From: Hanleya hanleyi
Taxonomy: Eukaryota > Mollusca > Polyplacophora > Lepidopleurida > Hanleyidae
DNA: 64,000 bases
NCBI GenBank assembly: GCA_036873755.1
Contig: JAVTVY010020430.1
Span: 1-64,000 of the forward strand
Direction: 5' to 3'
The position numbers and the translations under genes are program-made. Positions 57,400 to 64,000 of the stretch are shown one piece after another. The notes under the pieces were generated by a model. That model was not told where the DNA came from, made no database searches, and saw only the letters and a program-made list of their open reading frames with translations. Numbering within the stretch: the first letter of the stretch is position 1; the number at the start of each line of letters is the position of its first letter.

Positions 57400-58760
57400 G
57401 TGAATGGAGCGTGACCTGGGAACATGATAGGATATGTACTGACCTGTCTGTGGGGGTTTTCCACAATATCGTTCACCTCCGTGTCTTTTCGGAATGTCGT
57501 TCACCTTTGTGTTTTTTCGTAACACCACACGACTCGGGCAATGGAATGTCGTTCACCTTCGTGTTTTTTCGGTGAGGTGCGAAGGGTACGTCCGTGTCTT
57601 TTCGGTGAGGTCCGTGGGAACATGATAGGCCATGTACTGTCTGTGGGTTTCTTCCGCCAGAATTTCGCTGTCGTCTGCTTGGGGTTGTCACGTGCCGAAC
57701 ACCTGGCTCCCCGAATTGCAACATTGTTGCACGTTCGCTACAATGTTGCGGCATCGTGAACACCTGGTCTGGTGCCTACGTGTCTGCGTGAGTGAGTTCA
57801 TGTGCCGAACATCTGGCTACCCGAATTGCAACAATGTTGCACGTTCGCTACAATGTTGCGGCGACATGTGAGCTCACGTGCCGAACACCTGGCTCCCCGA
57901 GATCAAGGCATGTCCAGACTTGTTCTGGGTTGTACTAGGAATGCATGTTAAATCTATAGACAAAGTGTATGGAAATAGACGTTTTGGGGTCTAGGTGGGC
58001 CACTAGTGGGTCGTTGGAGTCGTATGAGGTATCAATGTGAAGCATTCGTGAAGGCGCATCCAACGGGCTGGGTGTGGGGTTGAAATATCGTCATTCTGTG
58101 CATGCGCGGTAGACAGAGGGTATGGAAATAACCGTTTTGGGGTCTAGGTGGGCCACTAATGGACCGATGGGGTCGAGTGAGGTATCAATGTGAAGCCTAT
58201 GTGAGGGGGCATCCGACGGGCTGGGTGTGGGGTTGAAATATCGTCATTCCGCGCATGCGCAATATACAAAGCGTATGGAAATAGCCGTTTTGGGGTCTAG
58301 GTGGGCCACTAATGGACCGATGGGGTCGAATGAGGTATCAATGTGAAGTCTATGTGAGGGGGCATCCCGCTGGGTGGGTGTGGGGTCGGAATATCGTAAT
58401 TCTGCGCATGCGCAATTGACAAAGTGTATGAAAATAGACGTTTTGGGATCAAGGTGAGCCACTAATGAGCCGATGGAGTTGAGTGAGGTATCAAAGTGAA
58501 GCATTCGTGAAGGGGCATCCAGTCATGGATGGGTGGATGTAAAATTAGGGGTATGACGTCACTTCCGGTTTGAATGAATTGGGCGTGACCTTGGAACATG
58601 ATAGGACATGTACTGACCTGTCTGTGGGGGTTTCCCGCCAGAATTTCGCTCACGTCTGCGCCTGCATCTGGGTATGCATGAAGGTCTGTGTGAATGGGGT
58701 GTGACCTGGGAACATGATAGGAATGCATGTACTGACCTGTCTGTGGGGCTTTTCCCGGTC
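57400..58760. repeat. Mixed repeats at the left of element 2
   Basis: Three families interleave. (1) CTGGGAACATGATAGG...ATGTACTGACCTGTCTGTGG, at about 57,413, 57,610, 58,588 and 58,700. (2) GTGCCGAACACCTGGCT...GTTGCACGTTCGCTACAATG, at about 57,690, 57,800 and 57,868. (3) ~152-bp tandem units from 57,950 to 58,540 with GGAAATAGACGTTTTGGGGT and TGAGGTATCAATGTGAAGC, three of which end in a GCATGCGC palindrome of the NRF-1 type (58,097, 58,251, 58,403). They may belong to the terminal region of element 2; its outer boundary was not found. Confidence 0.55.
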
Positions 58761-58989
58761 CGGCCCGGTCCGCTTCGGCCGCAGCGCGCGCGCGGGTTCT
58801 CCGGCCGCACGCGCGCGCGCGTCATCACCTGCAGTGCGCGGATGAATGTCGGGTCAAAGGTCACATCCAGGTCAAAAGGTCTCCCTTTCGGCAAGGCTCG
58901 GCAACAATGTTGCGGCATCGATATACAGAGCTTGAACTCAAAAAGGGGATTGTAAATTTACCTGGGAAGGATGGGCAGTTCCATTTGGA

Positions 58990-59185
58990 CCAATCAGCGG
59001 TCGAGGAAAAGAGCCAATGAGTGATCGATAAAAGAACCAATGCACGGGTACTAGATTTTCGCTCACGTCTGCAACATACATCCGGGTACTAGGATGCTTT
59101 CGCCTACGTCCTCGCCTACATCCGGGTACTTCTATGTAGGTATAATTAAAGTGGGAATGTTTAGGGCATTGCTGCATTCATTGCC
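58990..59185 (+). promoter_or_regulatory. PolB-type promoter of element 2 (CCAAT boxes, TATA-like, start motif)
   Basis: CCAAT boxes lie at about 58,990, 59,014 and 59,037, a TATAATTAAA box at 59,141-59,150 and GCATTCATTGC near 59,174-59,184. The last matches TATTCATTGC in the PolB leader of element 1. It drives toward the 18-codon PolB relic at 59,298. Confidence 0.5.
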
Positions 59186-59297
59186 CTGCCAATCGGAGCT
59201 ACCTGACCAGCCTACCTGACCAGCCTGAGCCTATCTGACGAGAGGAGGTACTTGCCTGAGCCTCACCAGCCTGAGCCTGCCTCACCGGAGCTATACC

Positions 59298-59351
59298 ATG
59301 AGACGCGGAGAAGATTCTCCAGGGGATCCAGGAGCGCCTCCGGCGCTGTAA
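59298..59351 (+). pseudogene. Relic of the PolB start (18 codons)
   Basis: An ATG opens MRRGEDSPGDPGAPPAL and a stop. It matches the PolB N-terminus of element 1 (MRRGEDFPWDP, then AAPP) after an equally related promoter and leader. Homology stops there. It is in plus orientation at the left end of the element, whereas PolB of element 1 lies on the minus strand at the right end. This is what one would see if the terminal inverted repeat reached into the first codons of PolB; a deleted PolB gene is the alternative. Confidence 0.6.
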
Positions 59352-59511
59352 TCTTTGTTGTTGTTGTTGCTCTCTTTTTTGGACTAACCCATCAGAATAG
59401 TACGTATCACGGATTACACCCGTAGAGCTACGTCTAGGCGCGCATGTGTGACGTGGTCTATCAAACACGTCTCTCTGGAACCTACACCTCCATTCCTACG
59501 GTTTCAGAGCC

Positions 59512-59838
59512 ATGACGGACACCCGTCCCTATGCGACTCGCATTTTACAGCATGCGACCGTGGTTAATTCACTCACGGGTTACCGAGCAGTGGTTCGGTC
59601 CATGTTTTCAGATGGCGACGACAACGAGGGGCGACGTCAGATCCTGAACGAGTTCACAGAAGTGGTCCGCGAAAGAGTGCACTCGATGGAGAGGTGTGCC
59701 ATCACTCACCACTACTGGACTATGACAGCCATCCTTGATGCTCGGGCTATGGACCACGAGCGCTCACGCCGGAATCAGCGACGGTTGGTTGGCCTAGTCA
59801 TGGTCTGTGCCCTATTGACCATGGCGCTGTGGCATTGA
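59512..59838 (+). CDS. Hypothetical tail-anchored membrane protein
   Basis: The 108-residue protein is not recognised. Residues 1-85 are hydrophilic and helical-looking (LNEFTEVVRERVHSMERC). A basic patch RSRRNQRR then precedes a C-terminal hydrophobic segment LVGLVMVCALLTMALWH, the layout of a tail-anchored protein. No homolog occurs at the equivalent place in element 1. The gene lies first after the terminal region and before the PC4-like genes. No conserved motif allows a function to be given. Confidence 0.55.
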   Translation: MTDTRPYATRILQHATVVNSLTGYRAVVRSMFSDGDDNEGRRQILNEFTEVVRERVHSMERCAITHHYWTMTAILDARAMDHERSRRNQRRLVGLVMVCALLTMALWH

Positions 59839-59852
59839 CAGTGGGACCTGAC

Positions 59853-59891
59853 TATAAATACGAGGGTCAGACACAGTGTGCGTCATTCACC
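59853..59891 (+). promoter_or_regulatory. Core promoter of the first PC4-like gene of element 2
   Basis: TATAAATA at 59,853-59,860 is followed 30 nt from its start by TCATTCAC, almost the same as at 7103-7141. Confidence 0.75.
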
Positions 59892-59910
59892 GATCGTCAT
59901 TGGGTCAACC

Positions 59911-60390
59911 ATGTCACCAGTCCTACGAGCCATCCTTCTCCTTACACCCCGGGTGGGGTTACACGTCTATGAAGATAAAGTCACCCTCGTGGAAGACCGT
60001 GGAGATGTGTACTGGTCGCGCGCTGAGACCGTATCGAATACGGTTACGCTACACCGTGACGGCTGGACCAAATTTAAACGGGTGTTAAGCGGCGAGCTCG
60101 ACGGACACCTCATCCACATAGACAATGCCATCTACGTACACCGTGGACCCTTCTTCCCACGCCTGGGCCGCTACCAAGACCACACGCGAGGCTTCACCCT
60201 AGATCCCGATCTGTGGACAGCCTTCGAGAAAGTGGTGCCCATCGTGGACCAGCTGTTTACACCGGACGAGCGGTCATCAGACGAGTTGGAGTGGGCTCGT
60301 GCCTTGAGAGAAGCGGCGGCAGAACCCAATGAGCAAATGTCTAGCAATGAACCAGACGACGATGCCATTGATTACCCGGCTAGACTTTGA
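59911..60390 (+). CDS. PC4-like protein
   Basis: The 159-residue protein is closely related to the element 1 gene at 7163. Residues ~10-118 carry the paired module: VGLHVYEDKVTLVED, DGWTKFKRVLSGELDG, AIYVHRGPFFPRL and FTLDPDLWTAFEKVV. A short acidic tail follows. The motif FTLDPDLW plus amphipathic helix resembles PC4/p15. Conservation between elements is high in the module, which suggests selection. It may act in late transcription or ssDNA binding; that is inference. The start directly follows TATA and TCATTCAC. Confidence 0.7.
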   Translation: MSPVLRAILLLTPRVGLHVYEDKVTLVEDRGDVYWSRAETVSNTVTLHRDGWTKFKRVLSGELDGHLIHIDNAIYVHRGPFFPRLGRYQDHTRGFTLDPDLWTAFEKVVPIVDQLFTPDERSSDELEWARALREAAAEPNEQMSSNEPDDDAIDYPARL

Positions 60391-60423
60391 CCACCCGATC
60401 CTTTGATCTCACGGGGTTCTCCC

Positions 60424-60461
60424 TATAAATACGAGAGACAGTCAAATCTGGTACTATTCAC
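60424..60461 (+). promoter_or_regulatory. Core promoter of the second PC4-like gene of element 2
   Basis: TATAAATA at 60,424-60,431 is followed about 31 nt later by TATTCACG. The ATG is at 60,471. Confidence 0.65.
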
Positions 60462-60470
60462 GTACTGACC

Positions 60471-60941
60471 ATGACGGAGCATATAATACTGGCGGATCTC
60501 AGGTTGACCCCCGAGGTTTTCCTGCACGTGTATGCGGATAAGGTCGATATCATGGAGGAGGTGGGAGACATCTGTGATGTGGACCCTACACAACCGTGCC
60601 CGGCCAACATTCGTCTGTCCCGGGAGGGCTGGACCAAATTCAAACGGGTGTTGTCTGGTGAACTGGACGGCGACCTCATCCACTTGTGTCACGATGTGTA
60701 CATCCGACGCGACCCTTTCTTTGCTCAATTGGCTCGGCTAGATGGGGGTACAGTGCATTTTACCCTTCACCCTGATCTATGGTCTGCATTGGAAGATGCC
60801 GTGGTAGATGTGGATCAAGTGCTTATGAAGCGGTCATCAGACGAGTTGGACTGGTCATTTACCTTGGACACTGTGGAAGCCAACGAAGAAAATCAGAAAG
60901 AAACTCCGGCCCAAGATATATCCGTTATAAATAAACGATAG
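60471..60941 (+). CDS. PC4-like protein, second copy
   Basis: The 156-residue paralog of the 59,911 gene has VFLHVYADKVDIMEE, EGWTKFKRVLSGELDGDLIH, VYIRRDPFFAQL and FTLHPDLWSALEDAV. It has an insertion around residues 32-45 and an acidic C-terminal tail. The words RSSDELDW in the tail are shared with the 59,911 protein, so the two arose by duplication. Its last codons contain the TATA box of the integrase gene (TATAAATAAA, 60,926-60,935). Confidence 0.7.
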   Translation: MTEHIILADLRLTPEVFLHVYADKVDIMEEVGDICDVDPTQPCPANIRLSREGWTKFKRVLSGELDGDLIHLCHDVYIRRDPFFAQLARLDGGTVHFTLHPDLWSALEDAVVDVDQVLMKRSSDELDWSFTLDTVEANEENQKETPAQDISVINKR

Positions 60942-60964
60942 AGCCAGGATCCATCATCATTTGT
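60926..60964 (+). promoter_or_regulatory. Integrase promoter inside the end of the PC4-like gene
   Basis: TATAAATAAA overlaps the last codons of the upstream gene, and TCATTTG lies about 31 nt later, just before the integrase ATG at 60,969. Confidence 0.55.
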
Positions 60965-60968
60965 CACT

Positions 60969-62031
60969 ATGAAGCGCTGGGAGAAGGTGTTGGATAACTT
61001 ATACTACAGTCCCGACAGTCCGGCGGCCTATAGTGCATTGTCGGCTCTCTATCGAGCGGCCAAACCCCATGGGATACAACGTGCCCAAGTCCGAGATTGG
61101 TTAAGAAAACAAGACACCTATACCTTACATCGATCTGTCCGTCGCCATTTTCTACGGAACCGGGTCATCGTGGGAGGAATAGATGTCCAATGGCAAGTGG
61201 ATTTGGTCGATATGAGCGCCTTTGCCAAACACAACGATGGGAATCGGTATATCTTGACGTGCATCGATATCCTATCGAAGTATGCGTGGGTGGTACCCAT
61301 CCGGACGAAAACGGGGGCGAATCTCATAGCGGCGTTCAAAGACATCTTCAAGACCGGGCGCAAACCTTTGTATTTGCAAACCGACGAAGGCACGGAATTC
61401 CTCAACAGACCGTTCCAACAGTTTCTGAAAGCCCAGAAGGTGTTTTTCTTCCATACGTACAACGAGACCAACGCTTCCGTGGTGGAAAGGTTCAACAGGA
61501 CATTCAAAGGCCGCATGTATAAATATTTCACCTACAAGAATACAAGGCGGTACATCGATGTTACAAGGCGGTTACAATCGAGCCGGTCACCGGAGTATAG
61601 AGAGAGCCCCCATTACCGTGACCCAACGCAATGAAGCCCAAGTCCGGCGTGTCTTGTACCCCAGACAATCGCAGCGAACGACGAAGGCGGTGTACAAGGT
61701 CGGAGACCCTGTACGGATCAGTAAACTCAAAGGTCAATTTGAGAAAAGTTACTTGCCCAACTGGAGCGATGAGCACTTCCTGATTAAACGGCGCCTACCC
61801 CGACAGCAGCGAGGCTATGAACTGGAAGATCTTCAAGGGGAACCGTTGCTAGGGACGTTTTACGAGACGGAATTACAGCCTGTCGTAAAAACACAGCAAG
61901 ACTACTACACGGTGGAGCAGATTTTGAAAACGGAACGTCGGCGTGGTAAACTGTTTCATTTCTTCAAATGGCAAGGCTGGCCCAGTTCCTTCAATTCCTG
62001 GGTGGCGGTCACCCAGGTGAAACGACTATAA
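60969..62031 (+). pseudogene. Polinton integrase (DDE, chromodomain), one frameshift
   Basis: Residues 1-65 form a helical N-terminal region and 70-185 an rve-type core with probable catalytic D78, D139 and E173 (QVDLVDM, LQTDEGTEFLN, VVERFNRTFK). After about 61,560 the frame changes. The second frame (61,558-62,031) carries the KGQFEKSYLPNWSDEHF part and a C-terminal chromodomain (YYTVEQIL, FFKWQGW). Compared with element 1, 11 nt are missing at the break, within two copies of TACAAGGCGGT (61,546 and 61,561), which suggests replication slippage. Otherwise it is well preserved. The stop overlaps the TATA box of the next gene. Confidence 0.88.
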
Positions 62032-62065
62032 AGCCAGAGACCACTACCGTCATCCTTCATTCCAC
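62027..62065 (+). promoter_or_regulatory. TATA box embedded in the integrase stop codon
   Basis: TATAAAG at 62,027-62,033 overlaps the integrase stop TAA (62,029-62,031), the same arrangement as at 8825-8831. TCATCCTTCATT follows about 25-30 nt later. Confidence 0.55.
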
Positions 62066-62081
62066 GTTCGATCACGGTGCT

Positions 62082-62586
62082 ATGGACAAGCAACAGCTGC
62101 CTTTGAACACAGCGTCTCCCAAAACGCGCAAAGCGCAAGTCGGCTTTGTGGTGATATTGCTAACCCTGCTCAGTGTGGTGTACGGAGGTGTGTTTCACGA
62201 CGTAGCCTATGTCAGCACGTTATTTAACCAACTGAGAACACCAGCCATCAGTGAAACCGGTCTACAGATAGCACCAGTCAACCCCGTATCGAGCCCAGTC
62301 ACCACCACCACCAACCCCCGTGTACAAGCCCCATCGAGCTCCACAAGCCCTATCGAGCTCCACACCAAGCTCCACACCTACACCAAGTACATCCACTACG
62401 TCTGAAAACCCATCGGATTTCATCCCTCACACTGAACAGACAACGACGACCAACGTTGTACCCACCACCATCATCACTCGCAGTGAACAGACAACGACGA
62501 CCGACGTTGTACCCATCACCATCACTCCAGTTCACTCGTACCAAATTTACAAGAGCGGGTTACCACGACAGCGCATACAGCTCGAA
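62082..62586 (+). pseudogene. Thr/Pro-rich single-pass membrane protein, frameshifted
   Basis: From ATG 62,082 a basic N-terminus (PKTRKAQ) leads to a hydrophobic segment VGFVVILLTLLSVVYGGVF, then Pro/Thr/Ser-rich sequence to a stop at 62,405. The mucin-like part continues in another frame (ORF 62,320-62,694), with repeats SEQTTTTDVVP and a C-terminal LPRQR motif shared with element 1. The frameshift lies near 62,330-62,400. The second frame overlaps the start of the ATPase, unlike element 1. A surface-exposed, O-glycosylated virion or membrane protein is possible. Confidence 0.6.
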
Positions 62587-62588
62587 CC

Positions 62589-63197
62589 ATGGACCCTCGG
62601 TTGCAGCATCCCTTCACTTGCGTCATCGCAGGACCGACGGGCTCCGGCAAAACGAACTTCGTCAGGAAGCTCCTTCAACACGCCGACAGCATGATCACCC
62701 AACACATTGCCCGAGTCGTGTGGTGTTACGGAGAATGGCAGGCAGCGTATGCAGCAATGCCCCATATCACGTTCGTGGAAGGCCTACCCAACCTGGCCGA
62801 TTTGGAACCCGACACCTTGGTGGTTCTGGATGATCTCATGGCGGAGACGGATGCGCGGGTCACCCAACTCTTTACCAAAGGCAGCCATCATCGACGGCTC
62901 AGCATCATCTACATTGTGCAGAATCTGTTCAGTAAAAACAAAGAACATCGGAACATCAGCTTAAATGCCCACTACCGGGTGGTCTTCAAAAACCCGAGAA
63001 ATACCACTCAACTGCTGCACCTGTCGAGACAGATGTATCCCGGCCGCACACCGTTTGCGTTGGAAGCCTTTAAAGATGCCACAACCCCTCAGCACGGGCA
63101 TATGCTCTTCGACCTCAAGCAAGCCACCCCCGACCACCTTCGACTACGGATCGGCATCTTTCCCGGAGAGACCCACCACGTGTACATGCAAAAATAA
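62589..63197 (+). CDS. A32-like DNA-packaging ATPase
   Basis: The intact 202-residue protein is of usual length for a Polinton ATPase. Walker A GPTGSGKT lies at residues 15-22, Walker B LVVLDDLM near 78-85, and a sensor-like region QNLFSKNKEHRNISLNAHY follows. The C-terminus has MYPGRTPFALEAFKDAT and FPGE. It powers packaging of element DNA into preformed capsids. The start follows the end of the membrane-protein gene closely. It served as reference for locating the break in the element 1 copy. Confidence 0.9.
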   Translation: MDPRLQHPFTCVIAGPTGSGKTNFVRKLLQHADSMITQHIARVVWCYGEWQAAYAAMPHITFVEGLPNLADLEPDTLVVLDDLMAETDARVTQLFTKGSHHRRLSIIYIVQNLFSKNKEHRNISLNAHYRVVFKNPRNTTQLLHLSRQMYPGRTPFALEAFKDATTPQHGHMLFDLKQATPDHLRLRIGIFPGETHHVYMQK

Positions 63198-63371
63198 TGT
63201 AAACACACCCACAGTGGCGCTCCCAGCTGGAGTGTGTGTGCTTGATGATGGGGATAATAACAAGAATTAATACCACAGCATGGTTGACTTTGTCTCTGTT
63301 CGATATTCAGGAGATAGCCCGCAAAAGGATAAAAAGAGCAGAGTTGTGGGTTCTAGCATTAGTTGTACATG

Positions 63372-63713
63372 ATGTCTGCGCGAGTACGGAAGCACGCTCC
63401 GACGCTCCGTGTATTGAAGACGGCCCCACCCGAGTTGGTCCGAACCATTGTACGCGGTGCGGACCCTGATCTTGTACGCTGTCTGTACGAGATCGGGTAC
63501 AACCTGTTAAAAGGCAACGTACCACTGACTCCTTGTCAGAAGATCAAGTTGGCCAAGCATAAGACAGGTCTCCGAACCCTAGTCCAGAAGCGAGTCTCTC
63601 AAACACAAAAGAAAAAGGTGTTACAGAAAGGCGGCTTTCTCGGGGCCATCTTAGCACCGTTGGCCGCTTCCGTGTTGGGTCCAGTATTGGGTGGACTCTT
63701 CGGGCGACAATGA
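63372..63713 (+). CDS. pVI-like small virion protein
   Basis: The 113-residue protein (another in-frame ATG at 63,369) begins MSARVRKHAPTLRV. It contains NLLKGNVPLTPCQKIKLAKHK, a basic middle (KRVSQTQKKKVLQ) and a C-terminal Gly/Leu-rich amphipathic stretch GGFLGAILAPLAASVLG. The conserved core and membrane-active-looking tail are typical of a small Polinton protein compared with adenovirus pVI; the name is by analogy. A TATA-like GATAAAAAG lies near 63,328. The stop codon TGA overlaps the penton ATG (ATGA at 63,710-63,713). Confidence 0.75.
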   Translation: MSARVRKHAPTLRVLKTAPPELVRTIVRGADPDLVRCLYEIGYNLLKGNVPLTPCQKIKLAKHKTGLRTLVQKRVSQTQKKKVLQKGGFLGAILAPLAASVLGPVLGGLFGRQ

Positions 63714-64000
63714 ACCACACGAAAAAAATGGTCCTCGTCGAACCACGGTTCCTTCAAAACTTCCAATCGGCCAACCCTGTTCCACCTACGGTGAAGACCA
63801 TAAACACCCTCGATGAAGAGATGCAACAGATCTTACAGAGACCGGGGTTAAGCGACAGTGAGAAAGTACAACGGTACAATGAGACGCTTCAACGGTACAT
63901 GACGTTCATGGACCAATACAAAACCCTCTCCACCCCACCACCACCACCACCACCACCACCACGCGACACACCACCGACCTCAGCACCGCTCCAACAGCCG
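63710..64000 (+). CDS. Penton protein, N-terminal part, cut by the window edge
   Basis: ATG at 63,710 overlaps the stop of the pVI-like gene by ATGA. About 97 codons are visible. VEPRFLQNFQ, TLDEEMQQIL and KVQRYNETLQRYMTFMDQY are conserved at the N-terminus of Polinton pentons and look coiled coil. A Pro-rich linker (nt ~63,937-63,965) precedes the edge. Element 1 lost exactly this part. The frame is open to the last base. Confidence 0.75.
   Translation, partial: MNHTKKMVLVEPRFLQNFQSANPVPPTVKTINTLDEEMQQILQRPGLSDSEKVQRYNETLQRYMTFMDQYKTLSTPPPPPPPPPRDTPPTSAPLQQP

Larger units (their letters stand above)
58985..64000 (+). mobile_element. Maverick/Polinton (adintovirus-like) element 2, right part outside the window
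   Basis: Homologs of element 1 appear in the same order: PC4-like genes, integrase, Thr/Pro-rich membrane protein, packaging ATPase, pVI-like, penton. Breaks seen are a frameshift in the integrase and one in the membrane protein; the ATPase, pVI-like and visible penton part are intact. The left boundary is uncertain (between about 57,400 and 58,985). PolB would be expected on the minus strand beyond the right edge. Confidence 0.85.

Overview
The window is genomic DNA from an animal, most likely an aquatic invertebrate. The case for a metazoan rests on large Maverick/Polinton (adintovirus-like) elements, a 5'-truncated LINE with a poly(A) tail, several cut-and-paste transposons with target-site duplications (TSDs), long satellite arrays and no dense cellular genes. 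The species cannot be named from sequence alone. I see no tRNA, rRNA or clear cellular protein gene.

Layout. 1-~16,030: a degenerate Polinton-like element (element 1) that runs off the left edge. Its left part has three probable regulatory genes: a minus-strand gene at 1-449, an acidic/RING gene at 3094-4048 and a minus-strand gene at 4957-5445. Two PC4-like genes follow, then a chromodomain integrase, a Thr/Pro-rich membrane protein, an A32-like packaging ATPase, a pVI-like protein, penton, pX-like core protein and major capsid protein (MCP), all on the plus strand. A protein-primed type B DNA polymerase (PolB) converges on them from the minus strand. Frameshifts, nonsense codons and two internal deletions (near 10,357 and 11,930) inactivate most of these genes. 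~16,030-46,300: nested repeats with no gene, comprising a foldback MITE, minisatellites, a roughly 4-kb segmental duplication, a 7.96-kb transposon with an 8-bp TSD, and a 6.1-kb near-palindrome with a 5-bp TSD. 46,300-57,400: mostly unique AT-rich DNA with a small MITE, a LINE fragment and a 1,657-bp transposon with a 6-bp TSD. ~57,400-64,000: repeats and then the left part of a second, better preserved Polinton-like element (element 2), which runs off the right edge inside its penton gene.

How the genes work together. PolB replicates the element from its ends, the integrase inserts it, the ATPase packages DNA, and penton, MCP, pVI-like and pX-like proteins build a virion. The PC4-like proteins and the acidic/RING protein are probable regulators. 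Most genes have a TATA box followed about 30 nt later by a shared YCATTCAC-type start motif. The capsid genes instead abut by overlapping stop/start codons.

The most notable signal is a set of canonical histone-mRNA-type 3' stem-loops directly downstream of the two convergent genes of element 1 (one on plus at 4062-4087, two on minus at 4748-4763 and 4892-4907). They suggest that these transposon/virus genes borrow replication-dependent histone 3'-end processing.
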